DNA of 36,674 bases from Acholeplasmataceae bacterium (lineage in GTDB: Bacteria; Bacillota_I; Bacilli_A; Acholeplasmatales; UBA5453): NCBI GenBank assembly GCA_012800005.1, contig JAAZKC010000124.1, forward strand, positions 1 through 36,674, given 5' to 3'. This document shows, one piece after another, positions 12,221 through 21,938 of the stretch; the stretch's first letter is position 1; each line of letters begins with the position of its first letter. The notes below the pieces were generated by a model. It saw only the letters and a program-made list of their open reading frames with translations. It did no database searches and had not been told where the DNA came from. The position numbers and the translations under genes were made by a program.

Positions 12221-13461
12221 AAAACTCCCTCCTTTGGTGCTTCTTCTTCAATAATGCTAAGTTCTTTTCCTTCTTTACGTTTTTTTAAGAATTTAGATAC
12301 ATACTGGCTTACAATTAAGGAAAATGCACTAAAATATAAGATGATTGCGACAATCATATTAACCATTTCACTAGAAATTCCAATTGATTGTAATGCTAAG
12401 TCACTTTGTTTAATATAAGAAATAAATAGTGCACTAAAGAAAACTCCAATTGGATTACTATTTCCTAAAAGAGCGATAGGAATTCCATCAAATCCAGCTG
12501 GTAAAACAACACTTTCAACATTGTAGGTATTTCCTAAGTTAAAGATGCTTGGTGCTAAAATAAATAAAGCTCCACCCATTCCCGCTAACAATCCAGAAAT
12601 AGTCATTGATAAAATAATCGCTTTCTTTTCTGCAACTCCTGCATATTTCGCAGCGTGGTGGTTATAACCAACACTCTTTAGTTCTCTTCCAAAAACTGTT
12701 TTATTTAAAATAAAGTAAAATACTATAACCGCGATAATTGCCAAAATTATTCCAAAATCAGCACCTGAGTTAGGGAATATTTTATCTAAAAAGGCATATG
12801 GTGTTCTTCCAGCCTGATCAATAGGAATAGTTCTGTTTTGAGCTTGGTTAACCATTTTTGATTTTAATGGTCCATCAAGCATTCCATTAATAAAAAATAG
12901 TCCTATATAGTTAAACATTATTCCCGTAATAACAACATTCACATTAAAGTATGCTTTAAATGCTCCAGGTATCATTCCCCAAACAGCTCCAGCTAAGGCA
13001 CCACATAATACCGCAACCGGCCATTGCATAAAGCCTAAACTATCACCTAATATTCCAACAACCATTGCCGCAAATAAGCCTACCATATATTGTCCCGACG
13101 CCCCAATATTAAAGACACCAGTTTTAAAGGCGAACGCAACCGCTAACCCTGTAAATATTAGTGGAGTTGACCGGTACAATAACTGACCAATCCCTGACCA
13201 AAAGCCAAATGGATTATTAAGTGGTCCTCTAAGTAATCGCCAAATTCCATTAAGTGCGTTTCCTGGTTTATTAATTATTATTAAGATAATTCCAATTAAT
13301 AATCCCAATACAATCGCTAATAATGAAGCAATAAACTTCTTGTAACCTTCTTTTTCTTTTAAAACTTTATACTCTTTTATTAGATATTTAGCCGCTATAA
13401 CTATTTTTTCGCCAACTAATTTAAAAAAGTTTGTAAATTTATTTTTTTTCATAAACACCAC
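12217..13461 (-). CDS. Nucleoside/BMP ABC transporter permease (NupP/YufP-like)
   Basis: LIFTGLAVAFAFKTGVFNIGASGQYMVG, YNHHAAKYAGVAEKKAI. Confidence 0.9.
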   Translation of the reverse strand: MVFMKKNKFTNFFKLVGEKIVIAAKYLIKEYKVLKEKEGYKKFIASLLAIVLGLLIGIILIIINKPGNALNGIWRLLRGPLNNPFGFWSGIGQLLYRSTPLIFTGLAVAFAFKTGVFNIGASGQYMVGLFAAMVVGILGDSLGFMQWPVAVLCGALAGAVWGMIPGAFKAYFNVNVVITGIMFNYIGLFFINGMLDGPLKSKMVNQAQNRTIPIDQAGRTPYAFLDKIFPNSGADFGIILAIIAVIVFYFILNKTVFGRELKSVGYNHHAAKYAGVAEKKAIILSMTISGLLAGMGGALFILAPSIFNLGNTYNVESVVLPAGFDGIPIALLGNSNPIGVFFSALFISYIKQSDLALQSIGISSEMVNMIVAIILYFSAFSLIVSQYVSKFLKKRKEGKELSIIEEEAPKEGVL

Positions 13462-15052
13462 TTCTTTCTTTAACGATTTTTAGTTCACGACTATCAAACT
13501 TAACTTCAGGTATTTTATCTTTTTTAACACCTGCCATATATAATCCTAGTTCATTTACTGTGACATCTTTCGTTAAAATATCTTTAACAATTTCACCTTC
13601 ATAAATAACTAAAACTCGATCACTAACTGAAAATACTTCATCTAAATCTAAGGAAATCATTAAAATTCCTTTACCCTTATCGCGCTCTTCAATCATTTTC
13701 TTATGGGCAAACTCAACTGCCCCTACATCAAGACCTCTAACTGTTTGAATCGCTAAAATAAAGTCTGAATCTTTATCAATTTCTCTTGCGATAATGGCTT
13801 TTTGTTGGTTTCCACCACTCATATGACCCGCAAGTGATTTAGTCCTTCTTCCACTACGAATATCAAAATCTTTAATTAATTTTTCTCCTAAAACATCAAT
13901 TTCTTTTTGATTAATTAAACCATGTTTTTGATATGGAGCTAAATGATATTTTTTAAGTGAAAGATTATTAGATAAACTTTCTTCTAAAATAAGTCCATAT
14001 CTATGTCTATCTTCAGGTATATGACTCATGCCATTATCGTTACGATAACGAATTGATTTTTTTGTCACATCAACATAATTTAAATATATTTCTCCACTTG
14101 TTGGCTTTAAAAGACCACTAATCACATAACCTAACTCAGTTTGACCATTACCATCAATTCCCGCTAAACAAACAATCTCACCTCTATTAACTTTAAATGA
14201 AATGTCTTTTAAAACATGTTTTTTTGTAAAATCATCAACATAATTTATATCTTTTAACATTAAAACATTATCACCAATAACACTTTCCTTTTTTTGAACT
14301 GTAAAGTCAACATCCCTACCAACCATATAATAAGAAAGTTCTTCTTTATTAGTTTCACTAACATTTAATGTTTTAATTAATTTTCCTCTTCTTAAAACTG
14401 TAACACGATCACATACTGAAACAATTTCATCTAATTTATGCGTAATAAAAATAATTGATTTCCCCTCCGCTGCAAGATTTTTCATTGTAATCATAAGTTG
14501 ATCAATCTCTTGTGGAGTTAATACGGCAGTCGGTTCATCAAAAATCAAAATCTCATTTTCACGGTAAAGCATCTTTAAAATTTCTGTTCGTTGTTGCATT
14601 CCAACAGAAATATTTTCTATTATCGCATTTGGATCAACTTGAAGCTCATACTTTTCACAAAGTTCTAAAAGTTCTTTTTCAATTTCTTTTCTTGAAATAA
14701 TTCCATTTTTCGTCTTTTCAACACCTAATATAATATTATCAAGCACTGAAAAAACCTCAACTAACTTAAAGTGTTGATGGACCATTCCAATTCCATGATC
14801 ATTCGCATCATTTGGGCTTAAAATTGAGATAGGTTCACCATTTTTATAAATTTGACCACTATCTGCGGTATACATTCCAAATAAAATGCTCATTAAAGTT
14901 GATTTACCAGCTCCATTTTCACCTAAAAGAGCGTGAATTTCGCCTTTTCTAAGTTCAAAGGTAATATTATCATTAGCGATTATTCCAGGAAATGCTTTCG
15001 TAATATTCCTCATTTCAATAATGTTTTTTTCCATACTCACCTCATCATACAA
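13439..15052 (-). CDS. Nucleoside/BMP ABC transporter ATP-binding protein with two ABC domains (NupO/YufO-like)
   Basis: MRNITKAFPGIIANDNITFELRKGEIHALLGENGAGKSTLMSILFGMY, VGMQQRTEILKMLYR; second domain with degenerate Walker A (GIDGNGQTEL) typical of sugar/nucleoside type. Confidence 0.93.
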   Translation of the reverse strand: MYDEVSMEKNIIEMRNITKAFPGIIANDNITFELRKGEIHALLGENGAGKSTLMSILFGMYTADSGQIYKNGEPISILSPNDANDHGIGMVHQHFKLVEVFSVLDNIILGVEKTKNGIISRKEIEKELLELCEKYELQVDPNAIIENISVGMQQRTEILKMLYRENEILIFDEPTAVLTPQEIDQLMITMKNLAAEGKSIIFITHKLDEIVSVCDRVTVLRRGKLIKTLNVSETNKEELSYYMVGRDVDFTVQKKESVIGDNVLMLKDINYVDDFTKKHVLKDISFKVNRGEIVCLAGIDGNGQTELGYVISGLLKPTSGEIYLNYVDVTKKSIRYRNDNGMSHIPEDRHRYGLILEESLSNNLSLKKYHLAPYQKHGLINQKEIDVLGEKLIKDFDIRSGRRTKSLAGHMSGGNQQKAIIAREIDKDSDFILAIQTVRGLDVGAVEFAHKKMIEERDKGKGILMISLDLDEVFSVSDRVLVIYEGEIVKDILTKDVTVNELGLYMAGVKKDKIPEVKFDSRELKIVKERSGVYEKK

Positions 15053-15085
15053 AGTAAATATTTTTTAAATGATAATTAAAATAAG

Positions 15086-15107
15086 GGGGACAAAAATTTT
15101 TGTCCCC
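15086..15107 (-). terminator. Intercistronic perfect palindrome hairpin (BMP / ATPase genes)
   Basis: GGGGACAAAAATTTTTGTCCCC, 22-nt perfect palindrome between the BMP gene and the downstream ATPase gene; no strong T-run on minus strand. Confidence 0.6.
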
Positions 15108-15128
15108 ATATTTCTTCTTTAATCTAAA

Positions 15129-16236
15129 TTAAGAACCAAATGGTATAACTGTAACCTTAACTTCTGTTGTTTCAAATTGTTTTGCAGCGTTTCCATCGTC
15201 TCCAAATTCACCAATCACGCTACTAACTGTAACAGTTCCCGCAACTAATTTAGCATAAATATCATCATAATCAGCTTGTGAGAATGTTCTCCATCTAGAA
15301 TTTGCCATTGGTAAGCCAACACCTTCAGATTTAACATCTAAAATAACTGATTTACCACCGAATTCTTTATTGAACGTACCATAGAAGATTGCTTCAAGTA
15401 CTTGTTCAACTGAACCTGCTAAGTTCTTAGTAGAACTTGAAATAACTCTAGTTGAATCTGCGCTTTGGTCAACGTCAACACCGATAACCCATTTATCTGT
15501 ATCCGCTTCTGCTGCCGCCATAACTGATTGTCCTACTGCACCACCACATGCGAAGATTACTTCAACACCACCAGCATACATAGTTGCTGCTGCTGTTTGA
15601 ACTTCTGTAGTTGCTTGGAAGTCACCAGTATATAAATATTGGATTGTAACTGCGCCTGCTTCTAATCCTAATTCTTCAGCTGCTTTTGCTGCACCTTGAA
15701 CATAACCATGACCAAATCTTTGAACTGCTGGAACAGCCATTCCACCCATAAATCCTAGTTTTCTAAAACCATCTTTAACTGCTGCATAGCCTGCTAGGAA
15801 TCCTGTTTGTTCTTCAGCATAGAAAATTGATGCTACGTTTTTGTTAATCTTAACTTCTCCATCTACTGTTGGTGCTCCATCAAGTAAGATGAATTTAACA
15901 TTTTTGTGAGCTGATTGAACAGTTCCAATTGGTGCTTCAAATAAGAAACCTGGTGTTACAATAATTGTTGCTCCATCAGCGATTGCTTGGTTAATAGCCG
16001 CAATGTATTGTTCGTTGTTCGCTTCTGTTGGTTTTAAATATGCATATCTAACGCCTTCTTTATACACCAAACGCTTTAACACCTTCATAAGATCCTTGGT
16101 TAAATGATCTGTCTGTAATGTCTCCCTTGTCTGTGATTAAAACGATTTTTTGACTTTCTTTGTCAATCTTCTTATCACAGCCACTTAAACCTACGATTGC
16201 GAATGCCGCAATCAATAATGCTACTAATTTTCTCAT
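15129..16236 (-). pseudogene. BMP family ABC transporter substrate-binding lipoprotein, split by a single-nucleotide frameshift
   Basis: N-terminal 58-aa ORF 16236..16060: MRKLVALLIAAFAIVGLSGCDKKIDKESQKIVLITDKGDITDRSFNQGSYEGVKAFGV* (lipobox LSGC). The rest continues in the +1 frame (YKEGVRYAYLKPTEANNEQYIAAINQ... to 15129). SD GGAGGAGAAAG upstream. Confidence 0.85.
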
Positions 16237-16288
16237 TCTTTCTCCTCCGTTTTAATTAAATTTTTTTAGGTAAACGCTACCATAACTT

Positions 16289-16317
16289 GTTTTATCACAT
16301 TTATCTTTTTCTCTCAA
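16289..16317 (-). promoter_or_regulatory. Putative promoter of the BMP/nucleoside transporter operon
   Basis: Minus strand TTGAGA (16312-16317), 17-nt spacer, TAAAAC (16289-16294). Confidence 0.45.
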
Positions 16318-16341
16318 TGATTTTTTAACTTTTTTTAATCT

Positions 16342-16818
16342 TTACAATTCTTTTATTTCATTTAATTCTTTATTTGTGAATAAATAAAAGTCAAAACACT
16401 TCTCCAATGGTCTAATAAAAACTATTTCATTTTCATTAATATATTTAACCATCTTATTTGGATGCGGATAAACAATTAACATTTTAGGTTCTTCTACTAA
16501 ATCAAACCCGTTTAGGGGAATTAATTTAATCTTTTTAGCTGGTTTTACTTGCCAGTGTGTCTTAGAATTAATTGATAATTCTTTATAGCCACCAATATAT
16601 AATAGTTTAAGTTTGTATGTAACACCATTAACTAAAAAATCATAATGATAAGCCCCTTTATTTGATGGGGTTAAAGTACCTATTTCATTAAGTTTTTTAA
16701 TAATTTCTTTAGTTTGCTCTTTAATATTTACTTTAATTATTAAAGATACCACCGTAATAATCAAAATTCCTACCGCAATAAATATTAAAGATATCTCACC
16801 TATACCTAGTAAAAACAT
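16342..16818 (-). CDS. Hypothetical protein with one N-terminal transmembrane helix
   Basis: Open frame with N-terminal TM (IGEISLIFIAVGILIITVVSLII) and soluble domain; no family recognised. Confidence 0.75.
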   Translation of the reverse strand: MFLLGIGEISLIFIAVGILIITVVSLIIKVNIKEQTKEIIKKLNEIGTLTPSNKGAYHYDFLVNGVTYKLKLLYIGGYKELSINSKTHWQVKPAKKIKLIPLNGFDLVEEPKMLIVYPHPNKMVKYINENEIVFIRPLEKCFDFYLFTNKELNEIKEL

Positions 16819-16822
16819 ATAA

Positions 16823-18520
16823 TCACTCCACTAAATAAGTAATAGTCTCATAAGGTCTTAATGTTAAGTTTGTTAAGGCTTTATTTGGATTATCATAATT
16901 AGATAATAATACTTTCTTAACTTTATAACCTCTTATTGATACATTCACATCTTTATTAAAAAAGTTAGAAACTGTTAAAATCTTTTTATTTCCTATTCTC
17001 ACATAAGCATAAACATCTTTATGTCTAGGTAGTAATTGTTTATAACTACCATAAATTAAAGTGTCTTTATACTTAGGATTAGCCCTTAGTTTAAAGATTT
17101 CCCTATAATGTTTGTAAATACTTTTTTCATCTTCTAAGGCCTTTTTAACATTATATTCTTTATGATTAGGAAGAATGTTAAACCATGGTTTCACATTAGA
17201 AAAACCTGCATATTTTGAAGAGTCCCAACTCATAATTGTCCTTGCGTTATCACGACTCTTAATTCCCATCAAATAAATATATTCATCTTTATTAGGACTA
17301 TTTTCTATATCATTTAAGTAATAATTATTTTTATCTTGAACATCATTAAAATCATCAATAGTTCTAAAAGGATAATTAGTCATTCCAATTTCTTCTCCTT
17401 GATAGACAAATGGTGTTCCCCACATAAAATAAAGTGAACTTCCTAACATACTTCCAGATAAGTAAATGTTATTAGGATCTCCATATTGACTAATTAATCT
17501 AGGATGGTCATGATTTAACCAATAAATTGGCGTCCATGCTTTACCATAAAGACCGTATTGCCACTTTCTAAAGTTTTTCTTTAGATTAACTAAATCAACT
17601 ACTACTTGCTCTTTTTTATTTAAATCCCAAACATTATTACTCCAACAATGATCAAAGTTAAATACCATATTAAGTGAACCAGCTTCTAAATTTGAATATC
17701 TAAGTGCTTCTTCTGGTGTAGCTCCACCACCAACCTCACCGATTGTGACAATATCATATTTATCAAAAACATTTTCTTTAAACTCTCTTAAATAATCAAA
17801 AATAACTGGTAAATTAGAAAACATTCGCCAATCAGGTTTATATTTTCCTAAAGTATCCATAGTAGAATCAATAAGTTCATCTTTTCTTCCTAAGTGCGCT
17901 ACCGCATCAATTCTAAAACCATCAATTCCTAAATCAAGCCAAAAGGTGGCAACATTCATCATTTCATGTCTTACTTTAGGATTCTTATAATTTAAATCAG
18001 GCATTTTATTAGAAAATATTTTCATATAATATTGGTTAGTTAATATATCTTTTTTCCAACAAGAACCGCCAAAGAAAGAGGCCCAGTTTGTTGGTGGAGT
18101 TTCTACACCATCAACAATCTTTCCGTCTGCCCAAATATAGTAATCTCTATAAGGGTTATCTTTACTCTTTCTTGATTCAATAAACCAAGCATGTTCATCA
18201 CTTGTATGATTCATCACAAAGTCAGCGATTATTCTAATTCCTAATTTGTGTGCATCTTTAATTAACAACTTCATATCATCAAGAGTTCCAAATGATGGGT
18301 CAATATCAAAGAAATCCGCTACATCATAACCATTATCATCCATTGGTGATTTATAAAATGGACAAATCCAAATTAAGGTTATTCCTAAATCTTTTAAATA
18401 AGGAAGTTTTTCTCTAATTCCATTTAAATCTCCAATACCATCGTTATTGGAATCTTTAAAGCTTTTTAAATAAATTTGATAGCCAACTGCTTCTTTCCAC
18501 CAAGTAGGCTTATAAAACAT
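16823..18520 (-). CDS. Alpha-glucosidase / oligo-1,6-glucosidase (GH13)
   Basis: WWKEAVGYQIYLKSFKDSNNDGIGDLNGIREKLPYLKDLG; catalytic regions intact: IADFVMNHT, GFRIDAVAH, TIGEVGG, LNHDHPR. Likely start MFYKP (track ORF starts 18529). Confidence 0.93.
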   Translation of the reverse strand: MFYKPTWWKEAVGYQIYLKSFKDSNNDGIGDLNGIREKLPYLKDLGITLIWICPFYKSPMDDNGYDVADFFDIDPSFGTLDDMKLLIKDAHKLGIRIIADFVMNHTSDEHAWFIESRKSKDNPYRDYYIWADGKIVDGVETPPTNWASFFGGSCWKKDILTNQYYMKIFSNKMPDLNYKNPKVRHEMMNVATFWLDLGIDGFRIDAVAHLGRKDELIDSTMDTLGKYKPDWRMFSNLPVIFDYLREFKENVFDKYDIVTIGEVGGGATPEEALRYSNLEAGSLNMVFNFDHCWSNNVWDLNKKEQVVVDLVNLKKNFRKWQYGLYGKAWTPIYWLNHDHPRLISQYGDPNNIYLSGSMLGSSLYFMWGTPFVYQGEEIGMTNYPFRTIDDFNDVQDKNNYYLNDIENSPNKDEYIYLMGIKSRDNARTIMSWDSSKYAGFSNVKPWFNILPNHKEYNVKKALEDEKSIYKHYREIFKLRANPKYKDTLIYGSYKQLLPRHKDVYAYVRIGNKKILTVSNFFNKDVNVSIRGYKVKKVLLSNYDNPNKALTNLTLRPYETITYLVE

Positions 18521-18685
18521 AAAATACACCTCGCTTATATAAGTATACCATGTATAAGTTAAAAAACTAACATCCTATTTTATGTTTTTTTAGTTTTTTT
18601 GTTATAATATTGTATAACTTATTTTAGAGGGCTAATATTTATTAAAATTTAGTTATATGATAAAATTATCATGAGGTATATTATT

Positions 18686-21238
18686 TTGAGAACATTAAAG
18701 CTAATTATAACTACATCCTTACTATTAATAGGTCTTTTTGTAGGCTTTTTATTGCGTGCTCAAGATGAATCTTTAGAAATCTATTATTTTGACCCTTTAA
18801 ATCAATATGAAGACATCCAATTATCATTTGTGAGCACGGCTAAAAATGAACCAATAATAACTTTTGAAAGTGAAGTTGTTACTTTAAATAGCTTAAAAAT
18901 GGTTAGGTTTTCAACAACACACATAAGTTTTGAAAAAGCCCAACTTAAATTAACTTATACTAAAATAAAAGAAGAAATGCCTACCACTGTTGAAGAAACT
19001 TTTGAGATTGTCTTAAATGAAGAGTATAAAAGGGATAGTGTTTATAGGTATTATTTAAGAAACAATAAACTCTTTCAAACGGCAGTTGAGCTTAATAATG
19101 ATATTTTATATGCAACATTTGATAAACCAACATTTGGTAGTGTTGTAATAAAGTTTAAAACACTTCATCCAATTAGTGATTTAACAAAGATTACTTTAAA
19201 AGAAGGTGAAAACGAACTTCCAATCGAAGATATTCGACTTCACGGCGATACATATTTTTTTAATACAGATGAAATTGATATTAAAAAAGAATATCTTTTA
19301 GTGATTGACTTTTTAGAACTAGAAATTAAGTCTTATTATGTTCGTTATGACTTTTTATATGATGATGGCTCTTTTATGGGTAAATATAATTACTTTGGTA
19401 ATGATTTAGGAGCTAATTATAGTGAAACTTCGACAACTTTTAAAATATGGGCACCTTTATTAAAAAATATAACTTTAAATATTTACTCTACTATTGGTGA
19501 AAAAGAAAGTTCTTATGCGATGATTGAAGGTAACTTTGGTGTTTTTGAACGGAGAGTTCCTGGTAATCTTAAAAATAAAGAATACACCTTTTCTTTTGAA
19601 AGATATGGAAAAACTCATGAAATCATCGATCCAAATGCGAAATACATTAGCCATGATAATAAACGTGGAGTTATTATAAATCCACTAGAGGCAAACCCTC
19701 GCAATTATAAGAGTTATTCTTTAACTTTTAAGGGGACCTATGTTGATGCGGTTATTTATGAAGCGAGTATTGAAAAAATGACTAATGATTTTTCAATACC
19801 TAACAATTACAAAAATACTTTTTATGCCTTAACTAGAACAAATGCCACTCATCCTCTTGATAGTGAAATAAAACTAGGAATTAATCATTTGGTTGATTTA
19901 GGAATTACTCATATTACATTAAATGATATTTTTGATAGTACTAATTCTTTGAAAGCACCAAACAATAAATATAAACTTAAATCAAGTTCTAAACCAAAAG
20001 CGATGGGGGAGTTAAAAACACTAATTCATAAACTAAATGAGTATGATATTGGAGTTATTTATGAGTTTAATATTAATAGGCCAGTAATTGAGGCATTAGA
20101 ACTTTTAATGCCTGGTTATTATTATGAACATCTTGATGGTAATATTATTAAAAATGATGGTAATGCAAATTTCAATTTTAATAATCATATGGTCGAAAAT
20201 TACCTATCTTCTACTATTAGTTATTTAGTGGATGAATATAATTTAGCAGGTATTAAATTAAGTCCACTTAACCATTTTAAGGTAGACGTTGTCAATGAAA
20301 TGTATCAATCTTTACTTAATGATAATTCTAAATTTATTATGTATGGCGAGTTTGGATTAGAACCTCATAATAAAACTGGTAAAATTAATAAAACTAATTT
20401 AAGAAATGTTTCTTTAGTTGGGGTTATTGATACTAGATTTAAAACACTTAATAACTTTTTTAATGAGGGAACAGCTGATTTAAGAGAATATTTATTAAAA
20501 GAGCCAACTATTAACTTTCAAACTGCGAACATTAATCAAACATTTAATAAATTACCTAATTTAAGTTCCTATAAAGAATCTGAGCGCGCTCAAGCTTTAT
20601 ATATGAACTTACTTTCTTTTGGAGTTCCAGTTATCAAAGCCGGAGATGAATTTAATGATTATGGTGAGTATTTAACATATGATTATAGACTTACACAATG
20701 GAATTTCCATCGTAATTTTAAAGATTTAATTAAATTTAGACAAACTCAAAAATCACTTAAATTAGAAGAACATAGTGATGTTAAGAAAATGGTTTTATAT
20801 AAACATGAAGGCAATATTATTACCATTCAAATTACTAACCTTGACAATCAGTATCCAGAATTATTATTTATTTATAAAAACAAATTTACTTCTAATGAAA
20901 AAATTATTTTACCAGTTGGTCTAGATACCGAAGAAAAAAGAAAACCCAATGATGGGTCATTAGATTGGCGAACCATTTTTTCAAATGATTATAATTATGT
21001 AGATGGCATTTATGAAAGTGAACATGAAATGTCTTTAAATAATAACCAAACATTACTACTTCATTTTGGAGAAATTAGTGGTAAAATAGTTGAAATTCCT
21101 CCAAGAATACCGGAAAAACCACAAGATAACACAGGTATTTTATTAAAATCACTTATCTTTGTTGGAATAGCAATGGTGGTTGCGGGAATTTTCGTGACAT
21201 ACTTTATTTTAAAACCACCAAAAGAAAATAACTCTTAG
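18686..21238 (+). CDS. Membrane-anchored pullulanase-like GH13 protein, predicted catalytically inactive
   Basis: N-terminal TM (LKLIITTSLLLIGLFVGFLL), CBM48/pullulanase-like YNYFGNDLGANYSETSTTFKIWAPLLKNITLNIY, (beta/alpha)8-like region with eroded GH13 motifs, C-terminal TM (LLKSLIFVGIAMVVAGIFVTYFIL). Probable TTG start at 18686 preceded by GAGGT; track ORF starts at ATG 18671, which lacks an SD. Confidence 0.8.
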   Translation: MRTLKLIITTSLLLIGLFVGFLLRAQDESLEIYYFDPLNQYEDIQLSFVSTAKNEPIITFESEVVTLNSLKMVRFSTTHISFEKAQLKLTYTKIKEEMPTTVEETFEIVLNEEYKRDSVYRYYLRNNKLFQTAVELNNDILYATFDKPTFGSVVIKFKTLHPISDLTKITLKEGENELPIEDIRLHGDTYFFNTDEIDIKKEYLLVIDFLELEIKSYYVRYDFLYDDGSFMGKYNYFGNDLGANYSETSTTFKIWAPLLKNITLNIYSTIGEKESSYAMIEGNFGVFERRVPGNLKNKEYTFSFERYGKTHEIIDPNAKYISHDNKRGVIINPLEANPRNYKSYSLTFKGTYVDAVIYEASIEKMTNDFSIPNNYKNTFYALTRTNATHPLDSEIKLGINHLVDLGITHITLNDIFDSTNSLKAPNNKYKLKSSSKPKAMGELKTLIHKLNEYDIGVIYEFNINRPVIEALELLMPGYYYEHLDGNIIKNDGNANFNFNNHMVENYLSSTISYLVDEYNLAGIKLSPLNHFKVDVVNEMYQSLLNDNSKFIMYGEFGLEPHNKTGKINKTNLRNVSLVGVIDTRFKTLNNFFNEGTADLREYLLKEPTINFQTANINQTFNKLPNLSSYKESERAQALYMNLLSFGVPVIKAGDEFNDYGEYLTYDYRLTQWNFHRNFKDLIKFRQTQKSLKLEEHSDVKKMVLYKHEGNIITIQITNLDNQYPELLFIYKNKFTSNEKIILPVGLDTEEKRKPNDGSLDWRTIFSNDYNYVDGIYESEHEMSLNNNQTLLLHFGEISGKIVEIPPRIPEKPQDNTGILLKSLIFVGIAMVVAGIFVTYFILKPPKENNS

Positions 21239-21867
21239 ATTATTTCTAAAAGTTCTTTTAAATTACTAATTATTTTATAAGGTTTAAATATTTCTAATTC
21301 TTCTTTTCTTCTAAACCCATATGTTACCGCAATGGCTCTTATATTAGAGTTTATTGCGGTTTTCATATCGGTTTCTGTATCACCAACATAAATTGTTTCT
21401 TTCTTAGTTACGCCTAATGATTTCATAATATGATTAGGCATATCGCTTGCTGGTTTTCTCATAAATTTTTCACTGGTTCCAATCACAAAAGAAAAGACTC
21501 CAGGAAATAAATCTTCAATTAATGATTTAGTAATTTCATCTTGCTTATTTGAACATACCGCAAGCTTTAAATTTGTTTTCTTTAGTTCTTCTAATGTTTC
21601 TTTAACACCAGGATAAGGCTTAGTATTGTCGTTTTGGTGAATTTTATAATGAGCATCATAAACTTTATAAACTTCATCATAATTTTCAATTTCACCAAAA
21701 GATTTTTCTAGTAAATACCTTGGGCCTTGACCTAAAAAATATTTGATTTCTTCTTCCGTTCTTGGCTTTTTATTAAACTTATTTAATGTGTAGTTAACAC
21801 TATTTGTAATATCAGTTAATGTATCTAGTAGTGTTCCATCTAAATCAAAGATAATTAATTTAATCAT
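21235..21867 (-). CDS. HAD superfamily hydrolase, phosphoglycolate phosphatase-like
   Basis: IIFDLDGTLLDTLTDI, AVCSNKQDE, YVGDTETDMKTAINSNI. Confidence 0.9.
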   Translation of the reverse strand: MIKLIIFDLDGTLLDTLTDITNSVNYTLNKFNKKPRTEEEIKYFLGQGPRYLLEKSFGEIENYDEVYKVYDAHYKIHQNDNTKPYPGVKETLEELKKTNLKLAVCSNKQDEITKSLIEDLFPGVFSFVIGTSEKFMRKPASDMPNHIMKSLGVTKKETIYVGDTETDMKTAINSNIRAIAVTYGFRRKEELEIFKPYKIISNLKELLEII

Positions 21868-21897
21868 ATTCGTACCTTTCTTTTCTTTTAAAAATAT

Positions 21898-21926
21898 TTG
21901 TTTTTTATATTTAATTGTGATATTAT
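21898..21926 (+). promoter_or_regulatory. Promoter of tRNA-Lys
   Basis: TTGTTT, 17-nt spacer, TATTAT, 12 nt before the tRNA 5' end. Confidence 0.6.
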
Positions 21927-21938
21927 GTTTTTTAGCAT

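Noticed and set aside
12194-14700. Track ORFs 12194..12418 (+) and 14512..14700 (+)
   Set aside because: Antisense to the ABC transporter permease and ATPase genes, no recognisable domain or RBS.
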